Positions 36,135-45,145 of a DNA stretch of 64,000 bases are shown here, one piece after another; positions within the stretch are counted from its first letter, which is position 1; every line of letters begins with the position of its first letter. The DNA comes from Gracilibacillus oryzae. Its GTDB lineage: Bacteria; Bacillota; Bacilli; Bacillales; Amphibacillaceae. The notes beneath the pieces are model-generated. The model was not told the DNA's origin. It worked only from the letters and a program-made list of their open reading frames with translations, and did no database searches. The stretch lies in assembly GCF_009498735.1 (NCBI RefSeq), contig NZ_ML762431.1, positions 54,462 through 118,461 on the forward strand. The letters run 5' to 3'. A program made the translations under genes and the position numbers.

Positions 36135-36463
36135 TCATAGAAGTTGTTTGACCTGTTGTTTTAACAGAGGTATTTTATTTTGGACAACATCCCACACGAT
36201 ACGATAGTTAATTGAGAAGTATCCATGAATCATCATATCCCTCATACCAGCCATTTTTCTCCATTCAATATGAGGGTTCTCTTTTCGTGTTTGAACTGGA
36301 ATATTTTTTGCTGCCTCTCCAATGACTAATATGTTCTTAATTACAGCATCAGAGACTAGATCATTATCAATAAAATCGTCATAAGTGAAACCTTCAGTAA
36401 ATGTTTCATTCGTGTTGCAGCAGTATAAATATCCTCTAAAAAGACTTTAGGCTCCCTCTGCAT
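36135..36463 (-). pseudogene. hepT: HepT-like HEPN toxin, frameshifted
   Basis: Reading from ATG at 36463 gives the typical HepT start MQREPKVFLEDIYTAATR, then the frame is lost near 36409. Shifting by one base restores ETFTEGFTYDDFIDNDLV and the rest of HepT, including the active-site motif RDMMIHGYF (Rx4HxY), to a stop at 36135. A single missing base at ACACGAATGAAAC explains it. The gene overlaps mntA by 17 nt, the usual order. HepT is an RNase toxin silenced by MntA through AMPylation of the motif Tyr; here the toxin is probably dead. Confidence 0.85.
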
Positions 36464-36752
36464 ACTTTGCACTCCTTATTATACTAGGCTTTAGTGCAGG
36501 CTTAATATCATCGATAATTACTAAATCAACTGGTTTTTCGAATAGATCTTCAAGATTAAACTTTAAATCCATATAGTTATCAAATGTCATGGCTGTATCT
36601 TCAAATTCTACCAGCAAATCAATATCACTGGATTCAATTTGCTCTTCGCGAGAATATGATCCAAACAAAGCGATAGTCTTTATTCCGTATTTTTCTTTCC
36701 ACATCTTTAAATTTTCAGAAAGCACATCAAGGATTTCCTGTTGTGATAACAT
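36447..36752 (-). CDS. mntA: MntA-like nucleotidyltransferase antitoxin
   Basis: A 101-residue minimal nucleotidyltransferase. The catalytic signature GS-x10-DxD is intact: Gly31-Ser32 in LFGSYSREEQ and Asp43/Asp45 in SSDIDLLVEF, with a third acidic residue later in PVDLVIIDD. GGCGGTG precedes the ATG at 36752; an upstream ATG overlaps it. It is paired with the hepT gene, whose product it would AMPylate and neutralise. A TATAAT box at 36796-36801 on the minus strand is its likely -10 element. With hepT frameshifted the antitoxin may now be an orphan. Confidence 0.88.
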   Translation of the reverse strand: MLSQQEILDVLSENLKMWKEKYGIKTIALFGSYSREEQIESSDIDLLVEFEDTAMTFDNYMDLKFNLEDLFEKPVDLVIIDDIKPALKPSIIRSAKYAEGA

Positions 36753-36882
36753 GATTATCACCGCCATTTTTTAGTATTAGATTTATTCTATTATACCACT
36801 TACTAACTGTTCGTTAATCAAAAAACACAACACTCTTATTATGCATGATTATTAGCAGTTATTCATTTTTCGTATCATCGGT

Positions 36883-36942
36883 ACTGCAAAGAGAAATCTG
36901 GATTCATTACTCCCCTCCGAAAAAAATATGAGTGTGAGATAG
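36883..36942 (-). pseudogene. 5' remnant of a second araC gene
   Basis: A 60-bp stretch about 86% identical to 36002-36061, the promoter-proximal end of the intact araC gene. It keeps the GGAGGGGA ribosome site and a start reading MNPDFSLQ (intact copy MNPDLTLQ), then hits a stop after two more codons. With the 3' fragment at 32507 it brackets about 4.1 kb that appears inserted in place of the middle of this gene. Confidence 0.75.
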
Positions 36943-37012
36943 TGCAAAATTTATGTTGAGATTCTATCTTTCATTTGATTATTCCATACGATAAACTTAT
37001 CTACAAGCAAAC

Positions 37013-37026
37013 AGAAAGCACTTACA
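37013..37026 (+). promoter_or_regulatory. Candidate cre site before the GH127 gene
   Basis: AGAAAGCACTTACA differs from a strong cre (TGAAAGCGCTTACA) at two positions. It lies about 70 bp before the ATG, a suitable place for catabolite repression. No clear -35/-10 pair is seen. Confidence 0.4.
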
Positions 37027-37096
37027 AATAAAGAGTCATTTCCTGTTGCAATCGGTAATAGTGCAACACAAATCAGAATGAAAGGTGAGATTGTTG

Positions 37097-39034
37097 ATGA
37101 AAAATACTGTCAACGAGCACATAGAATTAAATCAGGTAAAAGTGAAAGATGGGTTCTGGGATAAACGTACACGATTGATTACTGACAAAGTGATTCCCTA
37201 TCAATGGGACGCCCTTAACGACAATATTCCAGATGTGCCGCCAAGTCACTCGGTAGAAAACTTTCGCATTGCAGCTGGTATCACTACAGGTGAATTTAAA
37301 GGGATGCCTTTCCAGGACAGTGATGCAGCAAAATGGATTGAAGCCGCCAGTTACAGCTTAATCAATGAACCAAATGCTGAATTGGAGCAATTAATTGATG
37401 AGTTAGTTGACTTAATTGCATACGCACAGAAGGATGACGGGTATTTAAACACATACTTCACTGTGGCAAAACCTGATCAGAAATGGCAGGATATTTCTCA
37501 TGGTCATGAGCTGTATTGTGCCGGTCACATGATCGAAGCAGCAGTCGCTTATTATCAGGCAACAAGCAAAGACAAACTGCTTCAAGTCGTATGCAAATTT
37601 GCTGATCTCATTGACAACCTGATCGGACCAGAAGAAGGAAAAATGAAAATCTATCCAGGACACCCGGAAATTGAGCTTGCATTAGTTCGACTCTACGAAG
37701 TAACAAAAGAAACAAGATATTTGAAGCTTGCCGAATTTTTTGTAAAAGAAAGAGGCCACCATTCGAAATTTATGAGTCAGGAAAAATCATTTGCGCTTGG
37801 CCGAAAGGATAAATGGTTTCAGCTTGATTATCACCAGGCACATCTGCCAATGGAAGAGCAAACAACTGCAGAAGGACATTCTGTACGAGCGATGTATTTG
37901 TATTGTGCCATGGCTGACCTTGCTTTAGAGACAGGAGATGCCAAGTTGCTGGAGCAGTCAAAGACACTTTGGGATAATGCAGTGAACAAGCGAATGTACA
38001 TTACTGGCGCCTTAGGTTCACAAGGACATGGCGAGCGTTTTACCATCGATTATGATTTACCAAATGATGTTGCATATGCGGAAACTTGTGCCTCGATTGG
38101 ATTGGTGTTCTGGGCTCATCGTATGGCGAAGCTTGAAGTAAACAGAGAATATGCGGACGCCATGGAACGTGCGCTTTACAATGGTGTGATCAGCGGGATG
38201 TCATTGGACGGGGAAAAGTACTTTTATGTTAATCCCTTGGAGGTATTTCCAAAACAAGCAAATTACCGCCATGATCATGCCCATGTAGAAACCGAACGTG
38301 TCGGCTGGTTTGGCTGTGCATGCTGCCCGCCAAATATCGCAAGGCTGACAACATCGATTGGCCAGTACATTTACACACAGAATCATAATGCTATTTTTAC
38401 CCACTTATATATTGGCAATGAATCATCGTTCAACGTAAACGGAAAAGAAGTAAATATCACACAGCAAAGGAATTATCCTTATAATGGCGATATTTCAATT
38501 ACCGTTAATCCAGCAGAAGAAGTAGCATTTGACTTTTATGTAAGGATTCCAGGCTGGTGTGACAGCTATACATTAAAGGTAGATGGAGAAAAAATTGCAG
38601 CGGACGAAAACATGGTGAATGGATATGTAAAAATAGTGAAAACATGGGATAAAGCATGCAAAATCGAACTAAACTTGGAAATGCCTGTGAAGAAAATGCG
38701 ATCCCATCCTAAGGTAAAAGAAAATGCAGGAAAAATCGCCTTACAACGCGGACCAGTGGTGTATTGTCTGGAAGAGATTGATAATGGCGAAGACTTGATG
38801 AACATCACGATTCCAAAGCAAGCCGAATTTAACGTTATCGACCAGCCTGATTTGTTGGATGGAATTGTCACCCTTGTTGGAGATGGTTACAGAATTACTG
38901 CTCAACCAACATCGAATCAACTTTATCAGTCTCATGAATTTACAGAGGAACCTGTGCAACTGACAGCTGTTCCATACAGCCATTGGGGCAATCGTAAACC
39001 AGGTGAGATGCTTGTTTGGGTGAGGGAATCCTAA
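37097..39034 (+). CDS. GH127 beta-L-arabinofuranosidase
   Basis: A cytosolic retaining glycosidase of family GH127 (645 residues) removing beta-L-arabinofuranose from arabino-oligosaccharides. An (alpha/alpha)6 barrel covers about residues 1-420 and beta-sandwich domains the rest. The zinc/cysteine active site known for HypBA1 is intact: YAETCAS (Glu and Cys ligands) and GWFGCACCPPN, holding the nucleophilic Cys and two ligands. AGGTGAG lies 7 nt before the ATG at 37097. No signal peptide is present, so the substrate must be imported, possibly by the LplABC-type system at 2430-5967. The araC gene at 35124 is the likely regulator. Confidence 0.9.
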   Translation: MKNTVNEHIELNQVKVKDGFWDKRTRLITDKVIPYQWDALNDNIPDVPPSHSVENFRIAAGITTGEFKGMPFQDSDAAKWIEAASYSLINEPNAELEQLIDELVDLIAYAQKDDGYLNTYFTVAKPDQKWQDISHGHELYCAGHMIEAAVAYYQATSKDKLLQVVCKFADLIDNLIGPEEGKMKIYPGHPEIELALVRLYEVTKETRYLKLAEFFVKERGHHSKFMSQEKSFALGRKDKWFQLDYHQAHLPMEEQTTAEGHSVRAMYLYCAMADLALETGDAKLLEQSKTLWDNAVNKRMYITGALGSQGHGERFTIDYDLPNDVAYAETCASIGLVFWAHRMAKLEVNREYADAMERALYNGVISGMSLDGEKYFYVNPLEVFPKQANYRHDHAHVETERVGWFGCACCPPNIARLTTSIGQYIYTQNHNAIFTHLYIGNESSFNVNGKEVNITQQRNYPYNGDISITVNPAEEVAFDFYVRIPGWCDSYTLKVDGEKIAADENMVNGYVKIVKTWDKACKIELNLEMPVKKMRSHPKVKENAGKIALQRGPVVYCLEEIDNGEDLMNITIPKQAEFNVIDQPDLLDGIVTLVGDGYRITAQPTSNQLYQSHEFTEEPVQLTAVPYSHWGNRKPGEMLVWVRES

Positions 39035-39091
39035 TGGGAAATCGGGTACTCCTCGGAAAAAAGCTAGAGAAATATTGATAGTAACAGGCAA

Positions 39092-39126
39092 AAAGCAGAC
39101 CAAACTTTTATTGTTTGATCTGCTTT
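39092..39126. terminator. Bidirectional terminator between GH127 and ileS
   Basis: AAAGCAGACCAAAC (39092-39105) and GTTTGATCTGCTTT (39113-39126) form a 14-bp stem with one G-T/A-C irregularity, serving the convergent GH127 and isoleucyl-tRNA synthetase genes. Confidence 0.8.
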
Positions 39127-39132
39127 CATTTC

Positions 39133-42100
39133 TTATGGCTTAATATAAATGTTGATATCGTTGCCTTCTACCTTAAAAGCTCTCATATCTGGTTTATTTT
39201 CAAAACAAATCGAATTTATAATCAGATTTTTTTGGACTATTTCGTCAAATTTTATTAATACTGCTTCTAGCCAGGCATCAGGCTGAACATAGAGATCTAT
39301 TCGCAAATCAACAGGAAGATCTAATTCTTTTCGATAGGTCTGAACAGCTCGAACAAATTCTCTTACTACTCCTTCTTCCTTTAATTCTTGTGTCAACTTG
39401 GTATCTAAGAATGTCAGGAAATGACTGCCTTCCAACAATTCAAAACCATCCTTGCCTTTTTTATCAATAATCATGTCATCGATTGTAAGAGTGGCCTTTT
39501 CACCTGATTTTAAAGATAATTGAATAGCTTTTTCTTCAAGAAATTCACCTATTTCTTTATTGTCTAATTTTTCTATTATATTCTTCACTTCACCAACAGA
39601 TTTGCCTAACTTAGGCCCAACTACGGCAAAATTCAATTTAAGTGCAACCTCGAGTATCTCAGGGGAATTTTCCTTGAAAACAACTTCCTTAACATTCATT
39701 TCATCCATTATAATATCAGCGTATTTTTCTAATGAAGATAGACTGATTTCTTCTGTCGGAACAACGATTAATTGTGCTAATGGTTGTTTGGTCTTGATTG
39801 CCGCCGTATTTCTAAGTGATCTTGTTTGTTCTATTATCTGTAATACTCTGTCCATATCTTTTTCCAATTGTTCATCAATAAGCGTTTCATCAGATTGAGG
39901 ATAATCAGATAAATGAACACTGTCTTTCACTAAGTTTGTGAAAATATCTTCTGTGACAAAAGGTGTATAAGGTGCCATGAGCTGTGACAGCTTCTTTAAA
40001 ATCTCATACAAGGTGCTGAATGCTGACCGTTTATCATCCGTCATGCCACTGCTCCAAAAGCGCTGCCTCGAACGTCTTACATACCAATTACTGAGTTCAT
40101 CGATAAATGTGGAAAGGAATCTTGCCCCTTTTGTAATATCATAGTCATCTAAACTCTGGGTAACTTCCCTTATCACAGTATGAAGGCGAGAAAGAATCCA
40201 TTTATCCAGAGTAGTCGGAGTCCCGCCCAAGTCACTGTTTGGATTAAATTGGTCAATTTCTGCATACATAGAGTAAAATGAATATACGTTTATAAGTGTA
40301 TCTATCACTTTAGATTTTGCTTGACTGACCGTTTTTTTAGAAAAGCGTTTATTATTCCACGGGGAACTGTCAGCTAACAAAGCCCACCTGAGGGAATCTG
40401 CACCAAACTCATTGATTAGCTCAGTTGGGTTCAACGCATTTCCCTTACTCTTTGACATCTTTTGCCCATTTTCGTCTAAGATATGCCCTAGAGAAAGGAC
40501 ACGCTTATAAGGTGACTGTCCTGTAAACAACGTCGAAACGGCTAATAAGCTGTAGAACCAGCCTCTTGTTTGATCCACCCCTTCAATTACTACATCAGCA
40601 GGGAACTGTTTCTCAAAAGTCTCGTTATTTTCAAATGGGTAATGATATTGAGCAAAAGGCATCGAACCACTATCAAACCATACATCAATAACCTCACTCG
40701 TTCTTTCCATTTTCCCGCCGCAAGCACAATTAAATTGAACTTTATCTACATATGGTTTATGCAAATCTATATCTTCTGGTATCTCTTCAACCGACAGTTC
40801 TCTTAATTCTCTGATTGAATTTGGAGCCTTTTCTTCGCCACATTCATTACAGCCCCATACATTTAGCGGGGTTCCCCAATATCTATTTCTGCCTATATTC
40901 CAGTCAACCATGTTATCCAAAAAGTTGCCAAACCTTCCATCTCTCATATGATTTGGGAACCATTGAACCCCTTGATTGTTTTGTTGCATTTCTTCCTTTA
41001 CAGCAGTAGTTTTAATGAACCACCCCTCCATTGCATAATAGAGCAAGGGACTGTCACATCTCCAGCAGTGTGGGTAGCTATGTTCATATTTTTGTTTATC
41101 AAATAAAAGGTTTTGTTTTGATAGCATTTTTATTATTTCTACGTCACAGTCTTTGACAAACTGCCCTGCAAGTGGTGTGATATAGTCCTTATAGCGACCT
41201 TTCGTATCCACCACATTAACAAAATCAAAATCGTTATCTTGGACAGCTTTGTAATCATCTTCCCCATGAGCAGGTGCTAAATGTACAATTCCTGTTCCAC
41301 TAGTTTCTGTGACAAAATCTGCTCCGAGAACTTTATGACCATTGGAAACCGTGACATAATGGAAAGGTGGTTCATAGGACTGACCAATTAAATCTTTCCC
41401 TTTTAACACCTCTACTGTTTCATAATTTCCTTTCATCACGTTGGAAACCAATTATTCAGCAAGGATGAATATTTCTGTGTCTTGTTTTACTCTTACATAT
41501 TTCATGTCAGGATTTACCGCAAGGGCTACATTCGCTGGCAGAGTCCATGGTGTCGTAGTCCATCCTAAGAAGTATTCATTTTTCGTTCCTTTAAGTCTGA
41601 ATTTAGCTGTAGCGGATAAATCTGTTACATCCTTGTATCCCTGTGCAACCTCATGGGAGCTTAGAGAAGTCTCACAATGCGGACAATAAGGGACAACTCG
41701 ATGACCTTTATATAAATAGCCTTTTTCATGAATGATTGACAGTATATTCCAGACAGATTCAATATAATCGTTAGTTAAAGTGATATAGGGATCTTCCATG
41801 TCAACCCAATAACCAAGTGCTTCGGTGAATTGTTTCCACTCATTTTCATATGCAAAAACACTTTCCTTACATTTTTGAATGAAATTTTCAATTCCGTATT
41901 CTTCGATTTGATCTTTCCCACGTATCTTTAATTGTTTCTCTACTTCCAATTCCACAGGTAAACCATGCGTATCCCAACCTGCTTTTCTTAAAACCTGATA
42001 ACCTGACATTGTTTTATACCTTGCAACAAAGTCCTTGATGGTTCTGCCAAGAGCATGGCCTGCATGTGGTAACCCATTAGCTGTTGGCGGTCCTTCATAA

Positions 42101-42207
42101 AAAACAAACGTCTCTTTCCCTTCCCGGTTAGCTATCGAACGTTGAAAAATTGCTTCTTTCTCCCACTTATTACGAACTCTTTGTTCCCTTTCCACATTGG
42201 ACTCCAT
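39133..42207 (-). pseudogene. ileS: Type II isoleucyl-tRNA synthetase gene with in-frame stop codon
   Basis: About 1,024 codons in one frame, interrupted by a single TAA at 41454-41452. The first 251 codons carry the HxGH box ([14 protein letters not shown]) and the rest carry the editing domain, the KMSKS box ([11 protein letters not shown]), the anticodon-binding region and C-terminal domain, all well conserved. The sequence is of the eukaryote-like, mupirocin-insensitive type II (IleS2). At the break ILAE is followed by TAA and then LVSNVM; no ribosome site precedes the second part. GAGGTG lies 9 nt before the ATG at 42207. Either a recent nonsense mutation in a spare synthetase, a suppressed stop, or a sequence error. 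Confidence 0.88.
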
Positions 42208-42231
42208 CAAGATTATCACCTCATTTTAATA

Positions 42232-42270
42232 AATAAAAAAAACCCGACTCTACATACGCAGAATCGAGTT
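42232..42270 (-). terminator. Second hairpin terminator in the ileS leader
   Basis: AACCCGACTCT (42241-42251) pairs with AGAATCGAGTT (42260-42270); the minus strand then has eight T. It lies between the T-box terminator and the ileS ribosome site, so transcription must pass two terminators. Confidence 0.75.
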
Positions 42271-42302
42271 TATATATAAATATATAATCTTCTTAAAAAA
42301 AT

Positions 42303-42512
42303 AAAAAAAACCATAGTAGTGGTTTTTCAAATTAATTACACTACGTACTATCATACGTGTCCTTGTTATCGGTAGAATGCCGTCAAAGTTTAATCTTTCT
42401 TTCAACTTTGCTTCTCGGAGAGGATTTTCATTATGGTCTTAACGTTGACTTCCAGCAAATCGCCAACTCTCTGTAGATAAGATAATCATAACTACTCTTT
42501 CTCGTCATGGAA
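42303..42512 (-). ncRNA. T-box leader (isoleucine type) of ileS
   Basis: The minus strand shows T-box stem I hallmarks: GAGAAAGAGTAGTT, then CAGAGAGTTGGCGATTTGC and the matching GCTGGAAGTCAAC. A probable specifier ATC (Ile) lies in GAAAATCCTCTCCGAG. The 3' end has a terminator stem GTAGTG (42344-42339)/CACTAC (42321-42316) and a T-run. The usual TGGTACCGCG T-box sequence is replaced by TAGTACGTAGTGTAATT, so pairing with the tRNA acceptor NCCA end would be weakened. Uncharged tRNA-Ile sensing is the expected role. Confidence 0.72.
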
Positions 42513-42532
42513 TTATTTATTTAATTATCACT

Positions 42533-42561
42533 ATATTAGCCAAAAGAAAATAAAAAGTCAA
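42533..42561 (-). promoter_or_regulatory. Sigma-A promoter of the T-box/ileS transcript
   Basis: On the minus strand TTGACT (42561-42556) and TAATAT (42538-42533) are separated by 17 bp, just upstream of the T-box leader. Confidence 0.75.
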
Positions 42562-42695
42562 CAGCCAAATCAGCTTATGGGCGAATCTTGCGGTGGGAAG
42601 ATAAGTGAGTTTTTGCTGTTAAGCTTCTCCAACTGTGCTGTATCTTTTAGTGAAATAGTGCTTGATGGTTTCGATTAGGATAATTTGTCTAACAA

Positions 42696-42736
42696 AAAAG
42701 TCTAATCCTGCCTTATTAGCGAGAGATTAGACTTTT
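42696..42736 (-). terminator. Terminator of the 42784 membrane-protein gene
   Basis: AAAAGTCTAATC (42696-42707) and GATTAGACTTTT (42725-42736) form a perfect 12-bp stem; the minus strand continues T-rich. Between this and the ileS promoter (42562-42695) nothing is seen. Confidence 0.85.
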
Positions 42737-42783
42737 CATATGATTCCGGACTTCTTCAAATGCGAGAAATGGACACCTATCTG

Positions 42784-43869
42784 TTATCCCTTCACTCTCA
42801 TACGACTCCATTGATAACTGGATAGTATCCCTCTCATACTTAATATTAATTCAATGATAATAAGCAAGAGGATAACCCAAACACCTATATGAATGACAAG
42901 TGATTGAGTCTGCGATAACCAGCCTGTCCCTGTATAACTTTTAAAAGTAAAGGCATAAAACATCCCAAATGTAAAAATACGACTCCACTGTGTCACGTCA
43001 TAAACAAAGATCCCCTTCTGAATCCCATATCGTTTAATACGCTTAAAGAGTCTGTTTATCTCTATCACTTCCACAACAAGAAAGGCAGTTGCTGAGACCA
43101 CCCAAACTACCGTTATGACTGAATCATGAACAGCATGCGAAAAAATGCAGGCTAGACCAGTAATGGATACTGCTCCATGTAATATACAGTTCGTATTTTT
43201 CCAATCAGCTTCAATGTTAAAGTTCTCAAAATTACTTGAATACCGGTTTATAATGAACATCAAGCATACAAGGTATAATATTATTCCCATTAATATTAAG
43301 AAGACATTGATATAATAGACCATTTCCATATTAAAAACAGTATTCAACAATAGTACAAGAGATTGTGTGCTTACAGTAGTCAATAAAAGGATGCCATGAA
43401 CGTCTTTTGTCAATTTCAGCCTGTATATGTCTCTCAGGGCAATTATACTTATGGTGATGTAGGTCATCCATAAAAGAATGTTGAGAACGGTCAAGTACTT
43501 CACGAATAAGATCCATCCAGGAAAATTATTACATATTAAAATACTGCAAATCGAAGTGCCGGCAATCCATGTTCCAATGCCAAAGCGATTAATCGGATTT
43601 TCATAGTGGATGTTTCTAAATTGTTTGTTTCTGAGTGCCAGAACCAAAGAAAACAAAAAAGACAACCACAACGATATATTAAGGATGCTTAAAAGTTTGC
43701 CATAAAAACTTATATCTTCTGAACCGAAGTAATTCGTAAGAACCCCCTGTGTGATGATTCCGATTGCCATTACGGCAGCCATGGTAGATGTTTTGATATA
43801 AATTTTCCTCCATGTAAAGATCGTAATCAGAAGGAAACACATGATCATCATCGACAACAAATAGAGCAA
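42784..43869 (-). CDS. Polytopic membrane protein, unassigned (possibly TDT/SLAC1-like)
   Basis: A protein of about 361 residues that is almost entirely membrane-embedded, with ten hydrophobic segments and short basic loops (for example KRIKRYGIQKG near 280). The GIGTWIAGTSI segment and ten-helix layout recall the tellurite-resistance/dicarboxylate (TDT, SLAC1) family, but no decisive motif is seen. The start is uncertain: TTG at 43869 follows AGGTGA; GTG at 43878 is the alternative. It is monocistronic with a strong terminator. Confidence 0.6.
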   Translation of the reverse strand: MLYLLSMMIMCFLLITIFTWRKIYIKTSTMAAVMAIGIITQGVLTNYFGSEDISFYGKLLSILNISLWLSFLFSLVLALRNKQFRNIHYENPINRFGIGTWIAGTSICSILICNNFPGWILFVKYLTVLNILLWMTYITISIIALRDIYRLKLTKDVHGILLLTTVSTQSLVLLLNTVFNMEMVYYINVFLILMGIILYLVCLMFIINRYSSNFENFNIEADWKNTNCILHGAVSITGLACIFSHAVHDSVITVVWVVSATAFLVVEVIEINRLFKRIKRYGIQKGIFVYDVTQWSRIFTFGMFYAFTFKSYTGTGWLSQTQSLVIHIGVWVILLLIIIELILSMRGILSSYQWSRMRVKG

Positions 43870-44031
43870 GCTTATCACCTGTGTTTAACTTATTTGGTAG
43901 AAATTCATTTTACCATCAGGAATAATTTCTACAAAATAATAAGTCTTTCACTGAAAGTGGTACATACCTTATGACGAAAAGCTAACATTTCTCATAGTTT
44001 TTTTCATACAATTATTTTAGAGGTGATGACA

Positions 44032-44472
44032 GTGACAAGAGTAAAACATACCAGCAAAGACATTGATTTAATAGCGAGAATGATACATGCAGAGGCTGTC
44101 GGTGAGGGACGACTCGGGATGCTTATGGTTGGGAATGTCATTGTAAATCGAGCAGTAGCTGATTGTTTAGATTTTAAGGATGTAAGAACCATACGTGAAG
44201 TGATTTTTCAGGTTCAAGGTGGAAATTACTCTTTTGAAGCAGTACAAAAAGGTAGTTTATTTTATAAACCAGCAAGAGACCTGGAGAGAAACTTGGCACG
44301 AGAATTAGTAAAGTATTGGAGACAACATCCTTCCAAGTATGCTCTATGGTATTTTAACCCCTATGGTGAATGTCCACCTACATGGTACGATCAACCATTT
44401 GCAGGGCAATATAAACAGCATTGCTATTATGAACCACAGGCTAATACATGTGCAAGTGCTTATAGATTTTAA
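44032..44472 (+). CDS. cwlJ: Spore cortex-lytic cell wall hydrolase (CwlJ-like)
   Basis: A SleB/CwlJ-family hydrolase of about 146 residues that degrades the muramic-lactam cortex during germination. The family core LIARMIHAEAVGEGRLGMLMVGNVIVNR includes the catalytic Glu, and the end (WYDQPFAGQYKQHCYYEP) matches CwlJ. There is no signal peptide, as expected for CwlJ, which is placed in the spore coat from the mother cell. GTG at 44032 with AGAGGTG 6 nt upstream aligns with the CwlJ N-terminus; GTG/ATG at 44023/44026 overlap the ribosome site. This gene marks the host as a spore former. Confidence 0.9.
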   Translation: MTRVKHTSKDIDLIARMIHAEAVGEGRLGMLMVGNVIVNRAVADCLDFKDVRTIREVIFQVQGGNYSFEAVQKGSLFYKPARDLERNLARELVKYWRQHPSKYALWYFNPYGECPPTWYDQPFAGQYKQHCYYEPQANTCASAYRF

Positions 44473-44553
44473 CAATCTGCCCATAGCTGAATATTTTTGA
44501 GTTTTAACAACAAATCTCTTACTTCTTTGCCATACATTTGTTAACTTTCAAAG

Positions 44554-44600
44554 AATAGAGAAGGGAGCTCCTACCAATTAGTGGAGATCCCCTCTTTATA
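44554..44600 (+). terminator. Terminator-like hairpin after cwlJ
   Basis: An imperfect stem AGAAGGGAGCTCCTAC/GTGGAGATCCCCTCTTT with a 6-nt loop. It ends in CTTTATAAT, so the T-run is weak. A half-unit of the ACAAATC hairpin repeat lies just before it at 44508. Confidence 0.5.
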
Positions 44601-44655
44601 ATATCAGCATTACTCTTCTTTTATCAGTCGTCTCAGCTTGTCCCCCTGTCCCAAT

Positions 44656-44835
44656 CTAAACAGGTACTTTTACGACCTCATCAATGCAGCTAAAAATAAA
44701 ATCTGGCTTTATATCTAATTTCATTATATCTTCTTGTTTTGATATACCTGTTAAAACTAGTCCTGTCTTCATTCCACAATTTATGCCAAGCTGCACGTCC
44801 GTTTCGAGCCGGGTCTCCAATCACTAAACAACTGG
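44656..44835 (-). pseudogene. C-terminal remnant of a NagD-like HAD-IIA phosphatase
   Basis: Reading the minus strand from about 44835 gives LVIGD, one extra base, then RLETDVQLGINCGMKTGLVL and a further TGISKQEDI..., ending at a stop at 44656. This is the motif III/IV region of NagD/AraL-type sugar phosphatases. The rest of the gene is absent. The +1 insertion and missing N-terminal ~200 codons mark it as a decayed remnant. CCCTGTCCC nearby (44643-44652) may be REP-derived. Confidence 0.75.
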
Positions 44836-44862
44836 CTGAGCTTACTTCCTGAGCCCCTCTGG

Positions 44863-45145
44863 TGGAGATTTGTCGATTAAATGTGTTTTATCAACAAATC
44901 CACGGCTCTGCGGTTGAAGATTTGTCGATTAAATGAGTTTTATCAACAAATCCTGGGCTCTGCAGTTGAAGATTTGTCGATTAAATGAGTTTTATCAACA
45001 AATCCATGGCTCTGCAGTTGAAGATTTGTCGATTAAATGAGTTTTATCAACAAATCCATGGCTCTGCGGTTGAAGATTTGTCGATTAAATGAGTTTTATC
45101 AACAAATCCTGGGCTCGACTGAGGAGATTTGTTGATAAAAAGCTT
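44863..45145. repeat. 52-bp hairpin tandem repeat, five units (array 4)
   Basis: GATTTGTCGATT recurs at 44867, 44919, 44971, 45023 and 45075, a 52-bp period, with a sixth partial arm near 45125. Each unit has GATTTGT and ACAAATC arms. The core (GATTTGTCGAT..CAACAAATC..GGCT) is the same family as array 3 at 32143 although the linkers differ. No coding content. Confidence 0.92.

Noticed and set aside
39133-41451. Second ileS open frame as a separate gene starting at TTG 41451
   Set aside because: It is in the same frame as the N-terminal part, begins directly after the stop codon and has no ribosome site; one interrupted gene is simpler.
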